From assembly GCA_944470555.2 (NCBI GenBank), contig OX104127.1, positions 153,279,776 through 153,343,775 on the forward strand: a stretch of DNA of 64,000 nucleotides, read 5' to 3'. This DNA comes from Heterobilharzia americana (lineage: Eukaryota; Platyhelminthes; Trematoda; Strigeidida; Schistosomatidae). Both the position numbers and the translations under genes were made by a program. The notes beneath the pieces were generated by a model. The model saw nothing but the letters and a program-made list of their open reading frames with translations, did no database searches and was not told where the DNA came from. Of this stretch, positions 35,097 to 47,262 are shown one piece after another (position 1 is the first letter of the stretch; each line of letters opens with the position of its first letter).

Positions 35097-35305
35097 CGGA
35101 TGCAAGTTATTCATTGCAGACTGACATCAGTTGGAGGAACAAAGGAGACCTGGGAGCACTGGATAGCTGTTTCGTCCTGGTATGGGAATCCTCAGTAGTG
35201 CGCAACAACGGCCCCACCAGGGATCGAACCCGCAACCTTCAGGTTCTGCAGCTAGCTTGTTACCATTGAGCCACAGTGTCAGAATCCAATGCTCCATATC
35301 GTTGC
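35097..35305 (-). repeat. tRNA-derived SINE with hammerhead, minus unit
   Basis: Minus-strand order: GGATTCTGACACTGTGGCTC, CAATGGTAACAAGCTAGC (A-box area), TTGCGGGTTCGATCCCTG (B-box GGTTCGATCCC, consensus), a hammerhead, then CTTTGTTCCTCCAACTGATG and the tail CAATGAATAAC. It is a different family from Sm-alpha: different head, ribozyme loops and tail. It faces its twin at 35336-35545 head-to-head. Confidence 0.82.
35152..35202 (-). ncRNA. Hammerhead ribozyme in minus-strand SINE
   Basis: Minus strand: GCACTA, CTGAGGA (35189-35195), stem II TTCCCATACCAGGAC, GAAAC (35169-35173), AGCT, cleavage triplet ATC (35162-35164), CAGTGC. Stem I GCACT/AGTGC pairs. The core is intact with N = G; the first stem II pair is T-C instead of G-C. 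ATC is a permitted NUH triplet. Stem III is very short (ACA-GC-TAT), as in minimal hammerheads of retroelements. Confidence 0.75.
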
Positions 35306-35335
35306 GCTATATTGTGAGCTAACAGAAGTCGGAAA

Positions 35336-35545
35336 TATGGGGCACTGGATTCTGATACAGTGGCCCAATGGCAACACGCTAGCCGCGGAACCTGAAGGTC
35401 GCGGGTTTGATCCCTGGCGGGGTCATGGATGCGCACTGCTGAGGAGCCCCATTCCAGGACGAAGAAGCTGTCCAGTGCTCCTAGGTTTCCTTTGTTCCTC
35501 CAGCTGATGTCAGTCTACGATGAATAACAACTTGAAATATTTCCA
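35336..35545 (+). repeat. tRNA-derived SINE with hammerhead, plus unit
   Basis: Plus-strand order: GGATTCTGATACAGTGGCCC, AATGGCAACACGCTAGCC (A-box area), TCGCGGGTTTGATCCCTG (B-box with one change), a hammerhead, TTTCCTTTGTTCCTCCAGCT, GATGTCAGTCTACGATGAAT and the tail AACAACTTGAAATATTT. It aligns over its length with the reverse complement of 35097-35305; about 30 bp of unique sequence separates the heads. Confidence 0.82.
35428..35482 (+). ncRNA. Hammerhead ribozyme in plus-strand SINE
   Basis: Stem I GCACTG (35433-35438) pairs exactly with CAGTGC (35473-35478). Core CTGAGGAG is at 35439-35446, stem II CCCCATTCCAGG, then AC and GAA (35461-35463), and cleavage triplet GTC at 35470-35472. Compared with its twin, GAAACAGCTGTC reads GAAGAAGCTGTC, changing stem III beside the catalytic site, and one stem II pair is C-A. 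The core is otherwise complete. Confidence 0.78.
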
Positions 35546-37514
35546 AATCTTCTCAACTTCCTCAAAATTCAGATTTCCTAAAGGTCATAGAAAAAGGAAG
35601 CCTAAAATACTGAAATTAAGAATTTACTCGAATTCTCTCTAAAAAGCTGGATCAAAACTGTGTCAGTTAAATATGGTAAGGAGACCTCAGAAGAAATAAT
35701 GGAAATTACCAACAGGGTCTAACAAAAAGTTTTTAAATAATACCAAGTGAGATTGTCAACCAAGGCCCTACATATAGAAGCGAATTCAAAGATTTTGGAC
35801 AAGTTGCTGCTTGATAGCTGCCAGGTAGCGTATAGAAAAAACAACTATTGTGTTTAATATCGCGACAAGTTGCATCTTCATTTACTTCGTATCAAAAACA
35901 ACGCGCAATCTGAAATGATTCATTGTATGAAAATCATCATCATTGTTACGACTACTCATTATAACTTTATACTGACAATGTGACAAAAAATTTATCATTA
36001 CCAGTTCATCCTTATATGCCAACATAAATGTTAACATTTTCACTTATATGTAGTTTACTGTACTTACATATGAAATTACCGAATAAACTTGATGTCACCT
36101 GCAACATTTTTGTCTCGTATTTGCTGTTATGGGGAGTGTGAATAAAGAAAACTTTACACAAAAAGAAATATACAACTTCACACTAAGAGGTTAGTAATCA
36201 TATTTCAGAAAACAATGATTATAGAAGCCTGATCTATTGTTGACAATCAGTGGTCGTTTTTGAATTTATTTATACATTTTTGATATGTTAACTGATTATT
36301 TCAGTAAAAAAGGGCAACCTAGACTTGCTTGCAAAATGTTGTGATTGTTTCATTTCAAACAAGCTCAGACATCTAAAGTCAAATATTTTGTATCATTATT
36401 ATTAACTATTCAAAAAACACGCAAGTGTGCACTTTGTACAAAGAAAATATAGTAATTTGCTTCCCAAGTCTTTTCAAGTATTCCAATCCTTTGCTGGACT
36501 GGATGTATTCAAATATGTGAGTGTTTGTTGCAGTTATCATTTTATTATTTTTTCATATAGTACATATACGGTTAAAATTCGAACAAGAAGAATAACAAAA
36601 ATTCAAAAATTGATCAGTTAATCTTCGTTCGTTGACTGAACGCTTAATACGCTTATGAATAATGATACAAACCCATTCTATTACCATGGAAATGGAAGAA
36701 AAAAAGGGATAGAACAATGGAAATGTAAGTCATGAAGTTGTGTGGCTACCTTAATATGATTTTTAGTAATAAATTGTACTCGTAATGTCGTCTGTTAAAT
36801 AATAGTATGTAACTACATACTATATCAGACAGACTAATTTGATACAAATGACGTTATCTTATTATTTAGTTGGTGTTTCCATTTCGTTGTTCAAGTTCAT
36901 TCGAGAAAATAAATTTACGTGAAAACTGCATGTCATGTTTAGTTAGATTTCCAATCACTTAAGCATTTCGCTGACAGTAAGTGAGAAGCTGAAATCCAAA
37001 TAAGTACACTGGGAAAGTTGTTTCACTTACCTTATTTCGAAAAATATGCTTTTGATGATAAATGAAGCTGCCTGGAATAACAACTCACATGGGAGAAACT
37101 AGTGGTACAAACGTGGTACTGACATTAATGGTCATGGTAATAATAACAAATCCTCTCCTCTACATTTCAGTAATATTCCTGTGCCACTAAAAAATAGAGA
37201 AATTGTTATGGAGTGAGACCGCATTCCCTAGATTCTCTAAGTGAGCCTAGGATCCCCTGAAAAGCCTACATAAACAATCGGGGCATACTGAACGTATGTG
37301 AAAAATCACGTGGTCATAGGTTTGTGTCTCAGATTGGTTAAAGAGGTCTTTAGAAAAATATAGAACATATTGTGGTCATCACAAACACATCTAAACTGTC
37401 ACTTTTTGTACACGTTCTACTGGACAGTAAACTTTTTATTGTTTTACTCTTCTTTCTGTTTTCCATGAGCGAAGTGTGTTTTCAAGGGAGAAGCCTAAGG
37501 TTATTGTTCAGTAA

Positions 37515-37573
<59 letters not shown>

Positions 37574-40500
37574 AGAGCTACTTTCAAGTGTACTGCAGTA
37601 GGCACATAGTCATTTAGCTATGAAGCCCTTATACTCGACGAATCTTTATGAACAAGATTTGCAATCTTATTTCAAGCTGTAGCAAAAAATAAGTACCTGA
37701 TAAAAGGTCGTGGAACAAACAAAAACTTTTAACATATGAAAATGTTTTGAATTGTTCTAAAGTCAAACAGGATGAAGGAATAACCATTGCAATAAACCTG
37801 ATTTCAGACACTGTGTATCAAACAATCTCTTTTGCAATGGAGAACTAAATTAATTTCATTTTGACAGACTGCTGCTAGTTTGTCATCTTAAGATAACCAC
37901 CACAGAATCTGTTTATTCAGTAAGCATTTTAAGAAGAATGGATAGCATTTTTTGTAGAGCAAATCTGCTCATTGTTTTTTTACTAAAGTGATTTAGCTAG
38001 TAAAAGTATTATTTGCAAAAGTACTGTTGTTCTGTTTCATGGAAGACTCCTGTTTTTCAGATTGATACTATTGAATTTAAAAGACGAATGTGGTTAAGTA
38101 GTGTAGACACGAAAAAGTAAGCAATCAATTAGGAATAATGTCTTTCGATCTATGTCACATTATTGAAAAGTGAGTTGAAATATACGTAAGTTTAGCTTTC
38201 AAAGAGCTGGAGATTCGCTTTAGCTTTTATTCTCGGATGAAGAAAAATTATTCTTTGCTACTGATATCCAAAATAGTCTTCATAGTTTCAAATCCTAATC
38301 CTTATGGAGTTAATAACCAATAAAAACAAAGAACTAGTGGATAGCATGTTGACTTTGCACAACAATTAATTTCCTTTATGTTTCCAGCTTGCATCTGATA
38401 AATAGCATAATTTGCGCAAATCACTGAGTTGCTGGATTAGTGAAATAATTGATCACCTAAAACACCAAGCAGTTTCCACTAGTTAAAAGGTAATTGTACT
38501 ATTCTGAAAACATGTTTTATGCATATTGAGGACTTCTAAAACAGGGTTGATCATGATCTCACGTCGGCTTAGGAAGAAAGTTTCCAAATATCTGAATTCA
38601 TTGAAATTACCGTTTGAAATTCAACTTTCATGCTACATGATTTGATTTTAACCTACGGATTTGAAGAGGAACATCGTGTATACTGCTGTGAATAAACTCA
38701 GTAAACCTGAATAAACAATTGCTGCAGTGTCTGAGGAATTTTATCCTTAGACTCGATGATCTTTGTATTAATCACTCACCACAACTATAGCAAATATAAT
38801 TTACAGTATAACGTTTTAGTTACAGTGACCAAACATATAAACATTGACTGGTAGAATTTGCCTACTTAATTATTTTTTAAGTAGTTCAAAATATAGTTTC
38901 AAATATACTTATGATACGACGTCATTTTTAGACATTAAATTCTCTATAGTAAAAACAGTTGTGCTGGACCCCCAGAAATGTCAAGCAAATCAAAATGTTA
39001 AGCTAGATACAATTGCCAAAAATAGATTCAATGCTCAACAAAATGAGAAGTCATGCGTTATAATACAACACACTAATATAAGTGTTATTGATAATAATAG
39101 GTTCCTTGAATATTATCTATTCAATACTGCCCACCACAACTTAGTATACTCCTAAGTTAGTTCAGAAGGCTATAATCGTCAGTGCTCCAGAATCGACTTC
39201 GCTCGTTTTGATCATCGTGATATTTGAAAGTAAGATGGGAGGTCCTGTAAAATCCAAGGACAATCATTAGGTATTCGCGTCAGACAGTAGTCAACGGGTG
39301 CAGATGTCAGAGTGGATAGAAGCTCACTATATTTCCACGTTTAAAAGCAAAAGCAAAGTGACACCACCACAATAAAAATTCCAACTTTTCAGTCATAAAG
39401 ATAAACATTAATCCTTTTTACAAATACTGGCAAGAATGTAGAAAATATGCAAAAAGGGATAAAAAGGAAACAATATTTCTAAGCGGTTTATACGTAATTT
39501 CATGCAATCTCCACAAAGTATGTTTTTTCTTGTATATCATCGTTTCAATAAAAATCATGCATTTTTATAATTTTTAGAAGCTGTCCTTTAGGTTTATCTT
39601 TTAAGCAATCAGTATCTAATTTTGCTAAGATTCCTATGCATAAACATAAAATAATACATTTCTAAAATTGCCGATACTTCCGGACTTAAATACTGTCAAG
39701 TCTGAGTGTCTGTTAGAGTATTATTGTTTATAAAAGTTGGTTACTTTTAAGATTCATTTGTGTGCTCACAAAACCTAAAGATGCTGTAAAATATAAATTC
39801 ATTGTGCGATGCAGAAATATAAAAGATCAACTTCGGAACTTCAGTGAGTTAAAACAGTTGATGAAATTCATATAAATAATTTTAAAAATTGTGAATGAAA
39901 CAACAATGACAAACCAAAGAGGATAAAGCTTGCATGCAGTTCCCACCTATCTAATTCCTTTTACCTTCTATGCAATCCACTCAAAATATTATTTTAATTT
40001 GCACATTTCAACACTTTATTATAAAAATAAGGTGATTGGATAAAAGAGGTGCCCATCACGTAATCTTTTGTAACACTCAGTTAGGTGGCTGTTTATACTG
40101 AAATTCGGTTATCTTGATGAACGTCATCAACTAATACAATCTTCATGGTATAACGTTTATCTTACATATTTAGTCCGGGCATAGCCTGTAAGAACAACTG
40201 AAGTAGATAATTATTGGTATTTTGCCTCAACGTTTTGGTTTTGCCAGGAAATCTTTTCAAGAGCTTGAATTTGATATGAATCTTTCAGGTCAATAATCTC
40301 GATTCCAATAGGTGACCTTTTTGATCATTTAATTAAAATGTTACATATTTAGGACCAATAGAACTAGGTAAACGATTCAACGTATAAGTAAAACAGGCAT
40401 TCAATTGTATACAAGCAATACATAGGGTAAAGACGTTCGTCAGATGGTAAAATGTACAATGGAATGATTAGTTATCAGATAAGAATAAGAATAAATTACT

Positions 40501-41875
40501 ATTTCGAAGAGATCTACTAGAAATAACTCATGCAGAATTATATGATAGAATAATGCGTTATTATTGAACATGAAGTTTAATTGCTTGAGATCGCCTTTTT
40601 GTATTAGGATTAGAGTTTTGCCATTTAAGTAACCAATGTTTTCTCATGTTGGGTGGTTATCTTGTTCATCTTTTCTGGTGTGTATAAAGAGGTGATAAAG
40701 ACACATGTCAATCTACTTCAGCTTTAATTTTTTCTGACTGAAATGGTCATTAAGGAAGTACGAGAGTATTTATACAGTATCTACTGTCCAGCTGTTGTAC
40801 ATTTTTATTTGATAAACCCTGTTCTCTTATTTTTGAAGAAACTCTCCAGATAGCTGTTTCCTATGAAAATTTAAAAACTCAGTCGCCGGGATTACGCAAT
40901 CAGAATAATTTGTATACAACAAAATACCCTGACTTATTGCCTAGCTTTTTTTAACACCTGAAATAATCAGTGATTCGAATGCGTTTAAATGATTATCATC
41001 CTTATAAAAGAAATTTCGTGTCATTCATAGAGTGAATTCAGAGTAACTATATGGCATCTTCGTTTGACACCGTACATATTTACAATGTCACAGCTGAAGA
41101 TGTTTCTTGAATAAGAGACCTCAAAAGTATTTAATGTTTTAGCAAGTAAATACTTTAGCATAGTGCAAAACATTAGTACAAAAATAGTGCAAAAAATGGT
41201 AGTATATTGTCCTTTTGGCACACGGTTGTTCATGTAACAAAGGTAATTAATTATTAGACTGTCACTTCTAATTAAGAAGATTATACATTAGATCCTAGCG
41301 CACTTCTGTTTTGGTAGACGTTTCGTCATTTTCTTTCTGCCTTGTATTGACTTTGTGGTTCACCCGGAGTTATTTAACGTGCAGCTGTCTTATGCTTCAA
41401 AGATGTTATTCACTTGGTATTATGTGTATCAGATAGATTTCTATGAATTTGAAATGGTTAATTATTTTCATTGGGCTATTAATTTTGAAATAACTTGTTA
41501 TTCAGTGGACGTATTTCAAAACAAAAACAAAGTTTAGATTTCAGTATGAGTTTTGCTCTCCCCTTTCTCCAGTAACCGCTGTTCATCAGAGGTAACTGTT
41601 ATTTATGCATCAATTTTCATTATTCATGAGGTGTTATCCCAGGAGGTCATTCAAGACGTTCATCAGTTTGTGTGGTAATTAACCAAGTAGCATTTGCCTT
41701 CAGGTTAAAAGTGACAATTTTCTCTGATTCCGGTCGAATTATTTTTCATCTTTCCATTGATGAATAGCATTTTTGAGGTGATAGAGAATATTTATAGCTC
41801 AGGAGGATGATTTAAATGGTGTTTTGGAATCTAAGCTAGATGGCTTTATCATGAAGCTTTCATTGTCATCATAAA
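35546..41875. other. AT-rich region without recognised gene
   Basis: No supported gene. Contains an (AT)n tract listed separately. The 103-codon frame at 38844-39155 has no recognisable motif. Around 40190-40310 and 41310-41340 there are short stretches (CAACGTTTTGGTTTTGCCAG, GTAGACGTTTCGTC) reminiscent of non-coding ends of PLEs, too short to assign. Confidence 0.45.
37516..37572. repeat. (AT)n microsatellite
   Basis: About 28 perfect AT units. Read on the plus strand it creates a chance Ile-Tyr repeat in a frame that should not be taken as protein. Confidence 0.97.
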
Positions 41876-43060
41876 CATGAACTTCAGAAAACTGAGCATA
41901 TTCATAATAAGACGGACGAAGTGATCGCGTGTTTCGATGTAACAGCTAAGGATACAATACCTTGTCGCCTCTCCAATGACGTACACCCCTCAGAAATTGC
42001 ATTACTGCAACGTTTAAGTTTGATGTAATTAATTAATTTATGCCTTACACGTTTTCATTTTAATGACAAACTCTACAAACAGGCAAAGGTAACACCAAGA
42101 TTATCGCTCACATCAAGATTAATTGAAGGAGCAATAATGCACAGATTGGAAACTATGGTCTTTCAGTTGGTCAGGCCAAAACATTAAGTCCGATATGTAG
42201 ATGATCGCATTATCATCATTAAAAGAAATGAATGAGAAAATGCTTACAAATCAATAATGCTTTCGACAGTACCAAATTCACAAAAGAATAGGAACCAAAT
42301 GACAAACTCTCATTTTTAGCTGCGCTGACCACTGGAAGGGATTCGGGAATATTGGAAACTACCGAAAACCAACTCATACCTATGACATCTTCAACTACAA
42401 TACACCAGACCATTACCACACGAAATCAGTTATGTAAAATCAGTGTTCAAAATAGTGAGGACAGTGTAGTACATCAACACTGAGGAGGAAAGAAGAGGAC
42501 TATCTATTGACTGTTTTCCGGAAAGACGACTATCCACGCAAATTCACCAAAAGATAACATAACTCATTATAGACCAAAAATTCTACTTTGAAGACCAACA
42601 AACGGATTGTTCCACTCTGAATGAAGAACATTTCTGAGATCATGACTAGATTAACGAAGCCTTTGGAATCGTATCTCACAAGCCCACAGAATCTTTTAAC
42701 TCTCTGTTAGGTATGGCAAAAGACACAATAGTAAAGGAAGACAAACCAAAAATTATCTACAAAGTAAACTGAAAAAAGTGCAAAACACTACATTGGACAG
42801 ACTAGTTGCCCTCTTCTTATCTGCCTGGACGAACATCAGCCAGCAGTGAAGAGTCATGATAAATCTTCGACTATATCGATGCACACGGACAACCATGGAT
42901 ATGAATTTGGCTGGGAGTGTGTGAAAATCTAGGATGGAGGAAATAGAATGAGTGCTAGAGTATTTGTAGAAGCTTGGTATTCAGGTCAGTCATCAATCAA
43001 ACAGACGTACTGACAATGACCCAATTTATCAGTCAATAAGTAATGACAAGAGGGTCAAAT
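41876..43060 (+). pseudogene. Penelope-like element, RT plus GIY-YIG end, decayed
   Basis: Piecing plus-strand frames gives HNKTDEVIACFDVTAKDTIP (about 41908-41965), FNDKLYKQAK, MHRLETMVFQLVRP and VRYVDDRIIIIKRNE with an intact catalytic YVDD at 42194-42205. A short PKTNSYL region follows, then a C-terminal nuclease-like part with KIIYKVNCKKCKTLHWTD (about 42751-42805), which fits the GIY box context, and FVEAWYSGQSSIKQT and DNDPIYQSISNDK near the end (about 42963-43057). The order and the final E-W-x-G...IN/K...D-PIYQ block are those of a PLE lineage different from the one at 10.5-11.9 kb. Many stops and shifts are present. Confidence 0.68.
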
Positions 43061-43915
43061 TTCGGGTCATCAGGACAACCACCATAACCCTAAACATGGG
43101 GACAAATACCAAACCTTGGCAGAAACAACCAACCACATACACGACCATTAGAATAAACTGCTAAATGAGTAACGGTCAAAGTCAATAAACCAAAATATGA
43201 GTAACAGTGAGAGCTATAATAGATGATCTCTATGCAAAACAGATTTGTTAGCTTTTGCTTTTTGATGTTTGTTATCGAGGTGTATCTGGTGTTACAAGAA
43301 AACATCTAACAACCTCTAAAATAGTGTAGTATCCTGCACTTGTATCTAACTTGTCTCATTAGTCCAAACGTGAACTTCATCTTTAAGAGTTTCGTGCACT
43401 TTGCCCTAGTAAATTTAATTGGATTGAGAACAGTGGTAATAACATAATGGCACGCATAAATTTTCTTTCGAGGCTTCTTATCAACTGTTAATAACCTAAA
43501 ACAATTGCAAATTTATTGTATAAATAAGTCTCAACATAATCCCAGCATGTTTGTAAAATCAAAACATGATTTTTCTGACTGTTTTACTGTGCACACTACG
43601 GCTTCTTCAGCAGAATATTCGGACTTCTATTAAACATAAAAATATTTACTAACTAATGATACACATTGAAGCTTCTGTGTTTAAGCCACTGCTTAGCTGA
43701 TTTGTTGTGTAGACTTGTTATATCTAACTAGTCATCATAAAGTCATGCTGTCCTTGTCATTTATCATCAAAAACACTTCATTAGTTAGTGTGCTGTATAT
43801 GTGTGTGTATATAATATGAAAAATGAATGCGCGTCATTGGTTGTTCATTCATGAATGATAACACATCGACCAAATTTTGAGGTTTGTAAGGATTTATTCA
43901 TTCATTTTAAATCGG
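43061..43915. other. Probable 3' non-coding PLE sequence, then unique DNA
   Basis: Directly follows the PLE; 43061-43165 is relatively GC-rich and ends near ACCAACCACATACACGACC, so it may belong to the element. At about 43583-43613, minus strand, GCTGAAGAAGCC with GTGCACAG resembles a motif at 52610-52640. No gene seen. Confidence 0.4.
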
Positions 43916-44010
43916 TGTTCAGCACGAAGTGATATCAGATGGACACCTGGAAGTAATGAACAGCTGTTTCGTCCTGGTATGGAACTCATCACCAGTGCAC
44001 TCCATGATTC
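43916..44010 (-). repeat. Hammerhead-SINE fragment
   Basis: The minus strand reads AGTGCACTGGTGATGAG, TTCCATACCAGGACGAAAC, AGCTGTTCATTACTTCC and AGGTGTCC. It is the ribozyme section of the 35-kb SINE family without its tRNA head. The first core base C is G here (GTGATGAG) and stem I no longer pairs (CACTG with CATTA), so it is dead. Confidence 0.65.
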
Positions 44011-44212
44011 ATCATTGAATCGACCCTGTCTTTTTTAAAAATGCCGTTGGAAATGTTGACTTTTTAATTTTTAACGAAACTGAACTCTGCCAAACAGATG
44101 ATAAATCTACTCCTTCCTTTTTGTTTGGAAATCATCTGTTGACGTTAAAAGATGTAGGGCTTTCGAGGTCAGTCTCTCTCTATGCGGATGAAAACCCTTT
44201 TCCAATATGTCA

Positions 44213-44374
44213 ATGAGAAGAGATAATTCAGAGAAAAAAATTTTCTAAATCGACGATATCATTTTCACTTATAATAGACCGTTATATGTTTATGATATAT
44301 ATAAATACGATTGTACAGCTTTAGAAAATGATATCGTCGAAAAAAATTTCCTTCGCTGAACTATCTCTTCTCTA
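44213..44374. repeat. Imperfect palindrome beside a PLE
   Basis: Left arm 44213-44265 (TGAGAAGAGATAATTCAG... to CGACGATATCATTTT) pairs with right arm 44324-44374 (GAAAATGATATCGTCG... to AACTATCTCTTCTC). The spacer of about 58 bp contains GATTGTACAGCTTT, also found beside the 10-12 kb PLE. Likely two inverted copies of PLE terminal sequence. Confidence 0.75.
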
Positions 44375-44414
44375 TGACTCAGTGGGCAGGTTCCGTAGTT
44401 TAATGTGTTAATAT

Positions 44415-44950
44415 TGTCAAAATTCTTCTGATTTCAGCTTTCAGCCGTATGCATAGCTTTACTTTGGAGATTTCATTTGCCATGTTTTCTGGATTCATCA
44501 CATCTTTCGTCGTGTTTAATAGATCGAATGCTACTACAGCTTTCATATTCATTGAATGGTTACACTGAAAATTTATATTTATCAGAACGAATATGTTTTC
44601 TGTAAACTCTGATTTTATATTTCCCTTCTGATGTTATCTGGATAAGACAGTCTAGAAAATTCAGAGTTCTTGCATTTGATTGGGTTTCATTCGTGAACTC
44701 TATATAACATAACACTGAATTTCTGTTATAAAAAGCTTTGTTGTTCGTTTTGTTACTGATGACCAAGGTATCGTGTATATATTTACTCCAAAGTTTGGGT
44801 TGGGAATGGGCAACAGAGAACGCTATTTCTTCTAATGCATTCATATATATACTGGTTACAGTTGGAGATGCTAGGTATTCCATTGTAATGTCATTCGGTT
44901 GACCGCATAACTTATTCCTAAGTGTAATACAAGTTGCTTCTAAACATTAT
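44415..44950 (-). pseudogene. Penelope-like RT fragment, third lineage
   Basis: The minus strand reads NKLCGQPNDITMEYLASPTV and SIYMNALEEIAFSV, then PKLWSKYIHDTLVISNKT, where YIHD replaces the catalytic YxDD, then IEFTNETQ, TLNFLDCLIQITSEGKYKI and VYRKHIRSDKY. After a frameshift come HSMNMKAVVAFDLLNTTKDV and NEISKVKLCIRLKAEIR. This is the palm-to-thumb part of a PLE RT. The lost catalytic Asp, the frameshift and the missing ends make it a pseudogene. Its wording differs from the other three PLEs here, so it is a separate insertion. Confidence 0.78.
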
Positions 44951-47160
44951 CCTAGTGATTTAACAACGTCTTAATCATGGTTGAGAAAATTTAGATAAGA
45001 CTTCTACAAAGGTTAGAGGATTTATGTTAACTAAAAAAGTAAGATGAGTAGAGTTTACATAAGTAGATGAACTAACTTATGTGATATTCTAGTGGGGCTT
45101 CATATCTCGGGTTTTCACGAACACTTTGTTACTTCCAAGATCCTATTGCAGGGACTAATTAGCAAATAATTTATAGACAGTCAAATATCTTTCAGCATGT
45201 CAAAGTGTACTTTCACACCTCTGTAGATTCACCATTTCACTCTGCTTGTACAAAGAATCCTCATATATTGGAAGGTAAAGACTAGCCAACTTTCTTATCC
45301 TTTGAAATTGTCACTTATTCGAAACCTGCGGTGAACATGCTTACACAAACACGCGTGGTGATTACTTACATTAGCTTAAAATATTAAATTATGAACTCGG
45401 TTCAACTATTTGGCTGTAACATTTTGATAATTTCACTTCAGCGGTTTATTGCTTTAAAGCATATTATTCCTATCTTCACCTGTTCTGCTCGTATAAGTTT
45501 TCTTTTATGATTTCATCACCTGTTGAGTACAAGTTTCTGTCGTTTTAAAAATCGTTTTTGTATGAGTTTCACTGTCATTTAGCATTGCTGAAGGACTTTC
45601 CTACATACGGGTATTACTCTGTTGCTTGAAGAGATAGATATTAAATAGGCTTTTATATTATCTTGTAAAATTTGTTTAATAAGGTATCTTTTCATTGACT
45701 TACGCTTTTATATTTTCTAGTCAGCTAAGATGTAGTCAACAGTCATCATTCTTAACTCTTTCAGAGATAAAATTCCTGTACCGTTTAGGTTGATGGTTTT
45801 TGAAACCTTTCAAGAATGAAACTTTATCTAGTATTAATTCAAATTATTTTTTAGTAGTTCTTTTGGAAATAACTAGATGATTTAAGTTCAAGTGGCACAA
45901 ATAAGTTTACCGTAATTGAATAACGCTATGCTGAACAGATTTTAAGTTGGAAAAAAGTTTTACATCTGAACAAGGAACTAAATTTATGAGTATGTATATT
46001 TGTGTATGTATTTGTACCAGACCTTCTTTATTATTCGTTGATAATAAGACGATCTATTAGATAAATATATCGGCAATACTTATATACATTTTATCAACAG
46101 AAAACTGATGAACAAATTCACCTGTGCATATATGTATAAAACAGGGGTTAGGGAAAATCAAAATTATTCTAATGGAAGTAACATATCATGCATGCAGTTC
46201 CACTTTCAAACTGAAATATCGAATTGCGAAAATACTTATGTCAAAAGACGATGTTATTTTTTAGATGAAAGAATAAAGCTGTAACGATCTGTAAACTAAT
46301 TGGTGTCATGATAATCCCAACTTTCCATAGGCTGCACTATTTCATTTACTGAGTACTGTCAAAGACTATATGTATAACCAAAAGTGAAATGTCTACTAAA
46401 TCAGGTGAAATTTTTGGATTTTAGACATTTTATCACGGTTGCAGTCCTAAAATATCAAAGTAAAACTGTTTTTCTTATAAGGATGAAGTGTTGAGTATGA
46501 GAAAGTGACTTTTAATAACTAGTCAGAAACTAAATTTTAAAGAGTAAAGTTATGAAATCCATTTTTATCGTTCATACTATCTATTTTTACTGCTGTTTCA
46601 ATCTATCTATCATAATTACCGCCAACAGATTAATCACATTTTAAATAAACAGAATGTTTGCCTGAATGAGGTTCATCTATCCAATTTTGATATTTTTGTG
46701 ATTGTTCCATCAATTATTTCTATAACGCTGGTATTCTTCTTAGGTCGAATGCCAATCAAAGATCTAAGCGCCTAAGAATTTTGTGAAAGAACATGAAATT
46801 GAAAAGCACTCACAAGTGTGAAGTAGCTAAGTTGGTGTTTGTGGTTTGACTAGTTTGTTAACACTAAAATTATATTGTATCGTTAGATAGAGTAAATAAC
46901 TTATATTTAGGATGCAATTATTAAGTTGTGTTGTGTGCGTTAATTCATGCGCCTGGTATGTGGGCCTTTCGTGATATGATTTGTGTGACCAAAAGTGTAG
47001 TTTGTCCGTGACATAACAAAATTAGAAATCATGAACATTGGGAGGTAGCGTGCTGATTTCTCCATTCAACCAATTCAATAAACTCCACTATGAATTGAGC
47101 GTTATAAGAGAGATTCACAAACCTACTTTTCGGATCTTTTACACTAACAAATGGAATATG
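44951..47160. other. AT-rich region without recognised gene
   Basis: No motif or frame that I can support as a gene. Confidence 0.5.
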
Positions 47161-47262
47161 CATTATTTCAAATTGTTATTCATCGTAGACCGACATCAGT
47201 TAGAGGAACAACTTGAAATATTTTCAAATTCCTGCAACTCCCTCAAAATTCAATATAAATTA
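47161..47262. repeat. Tail remnants of the 35-kb SINE family, inverted pair
   Basis: 47168-47207 is the reverse complement of the SINE 3' tail (GTTATTCATCGTAGACCGAC, ATCAGTTAGAGGAAC). It is followed at once by AACTTGAAATATTTTCAAAT and CCTCAAAATTCA in the plus sense, which at 35531-35575 directly follow the plus-strand SINE. So tail sequence occurs in both orientations around one point, again with the minus part on the left. Confidence 0.6.

Noticed and set aside
35289..35507. 72-codon frame across the SINE pair
   Set aside because: It runs through tRNA-like and ribozyme sequence of a short interspersed element and is not protein-coding.
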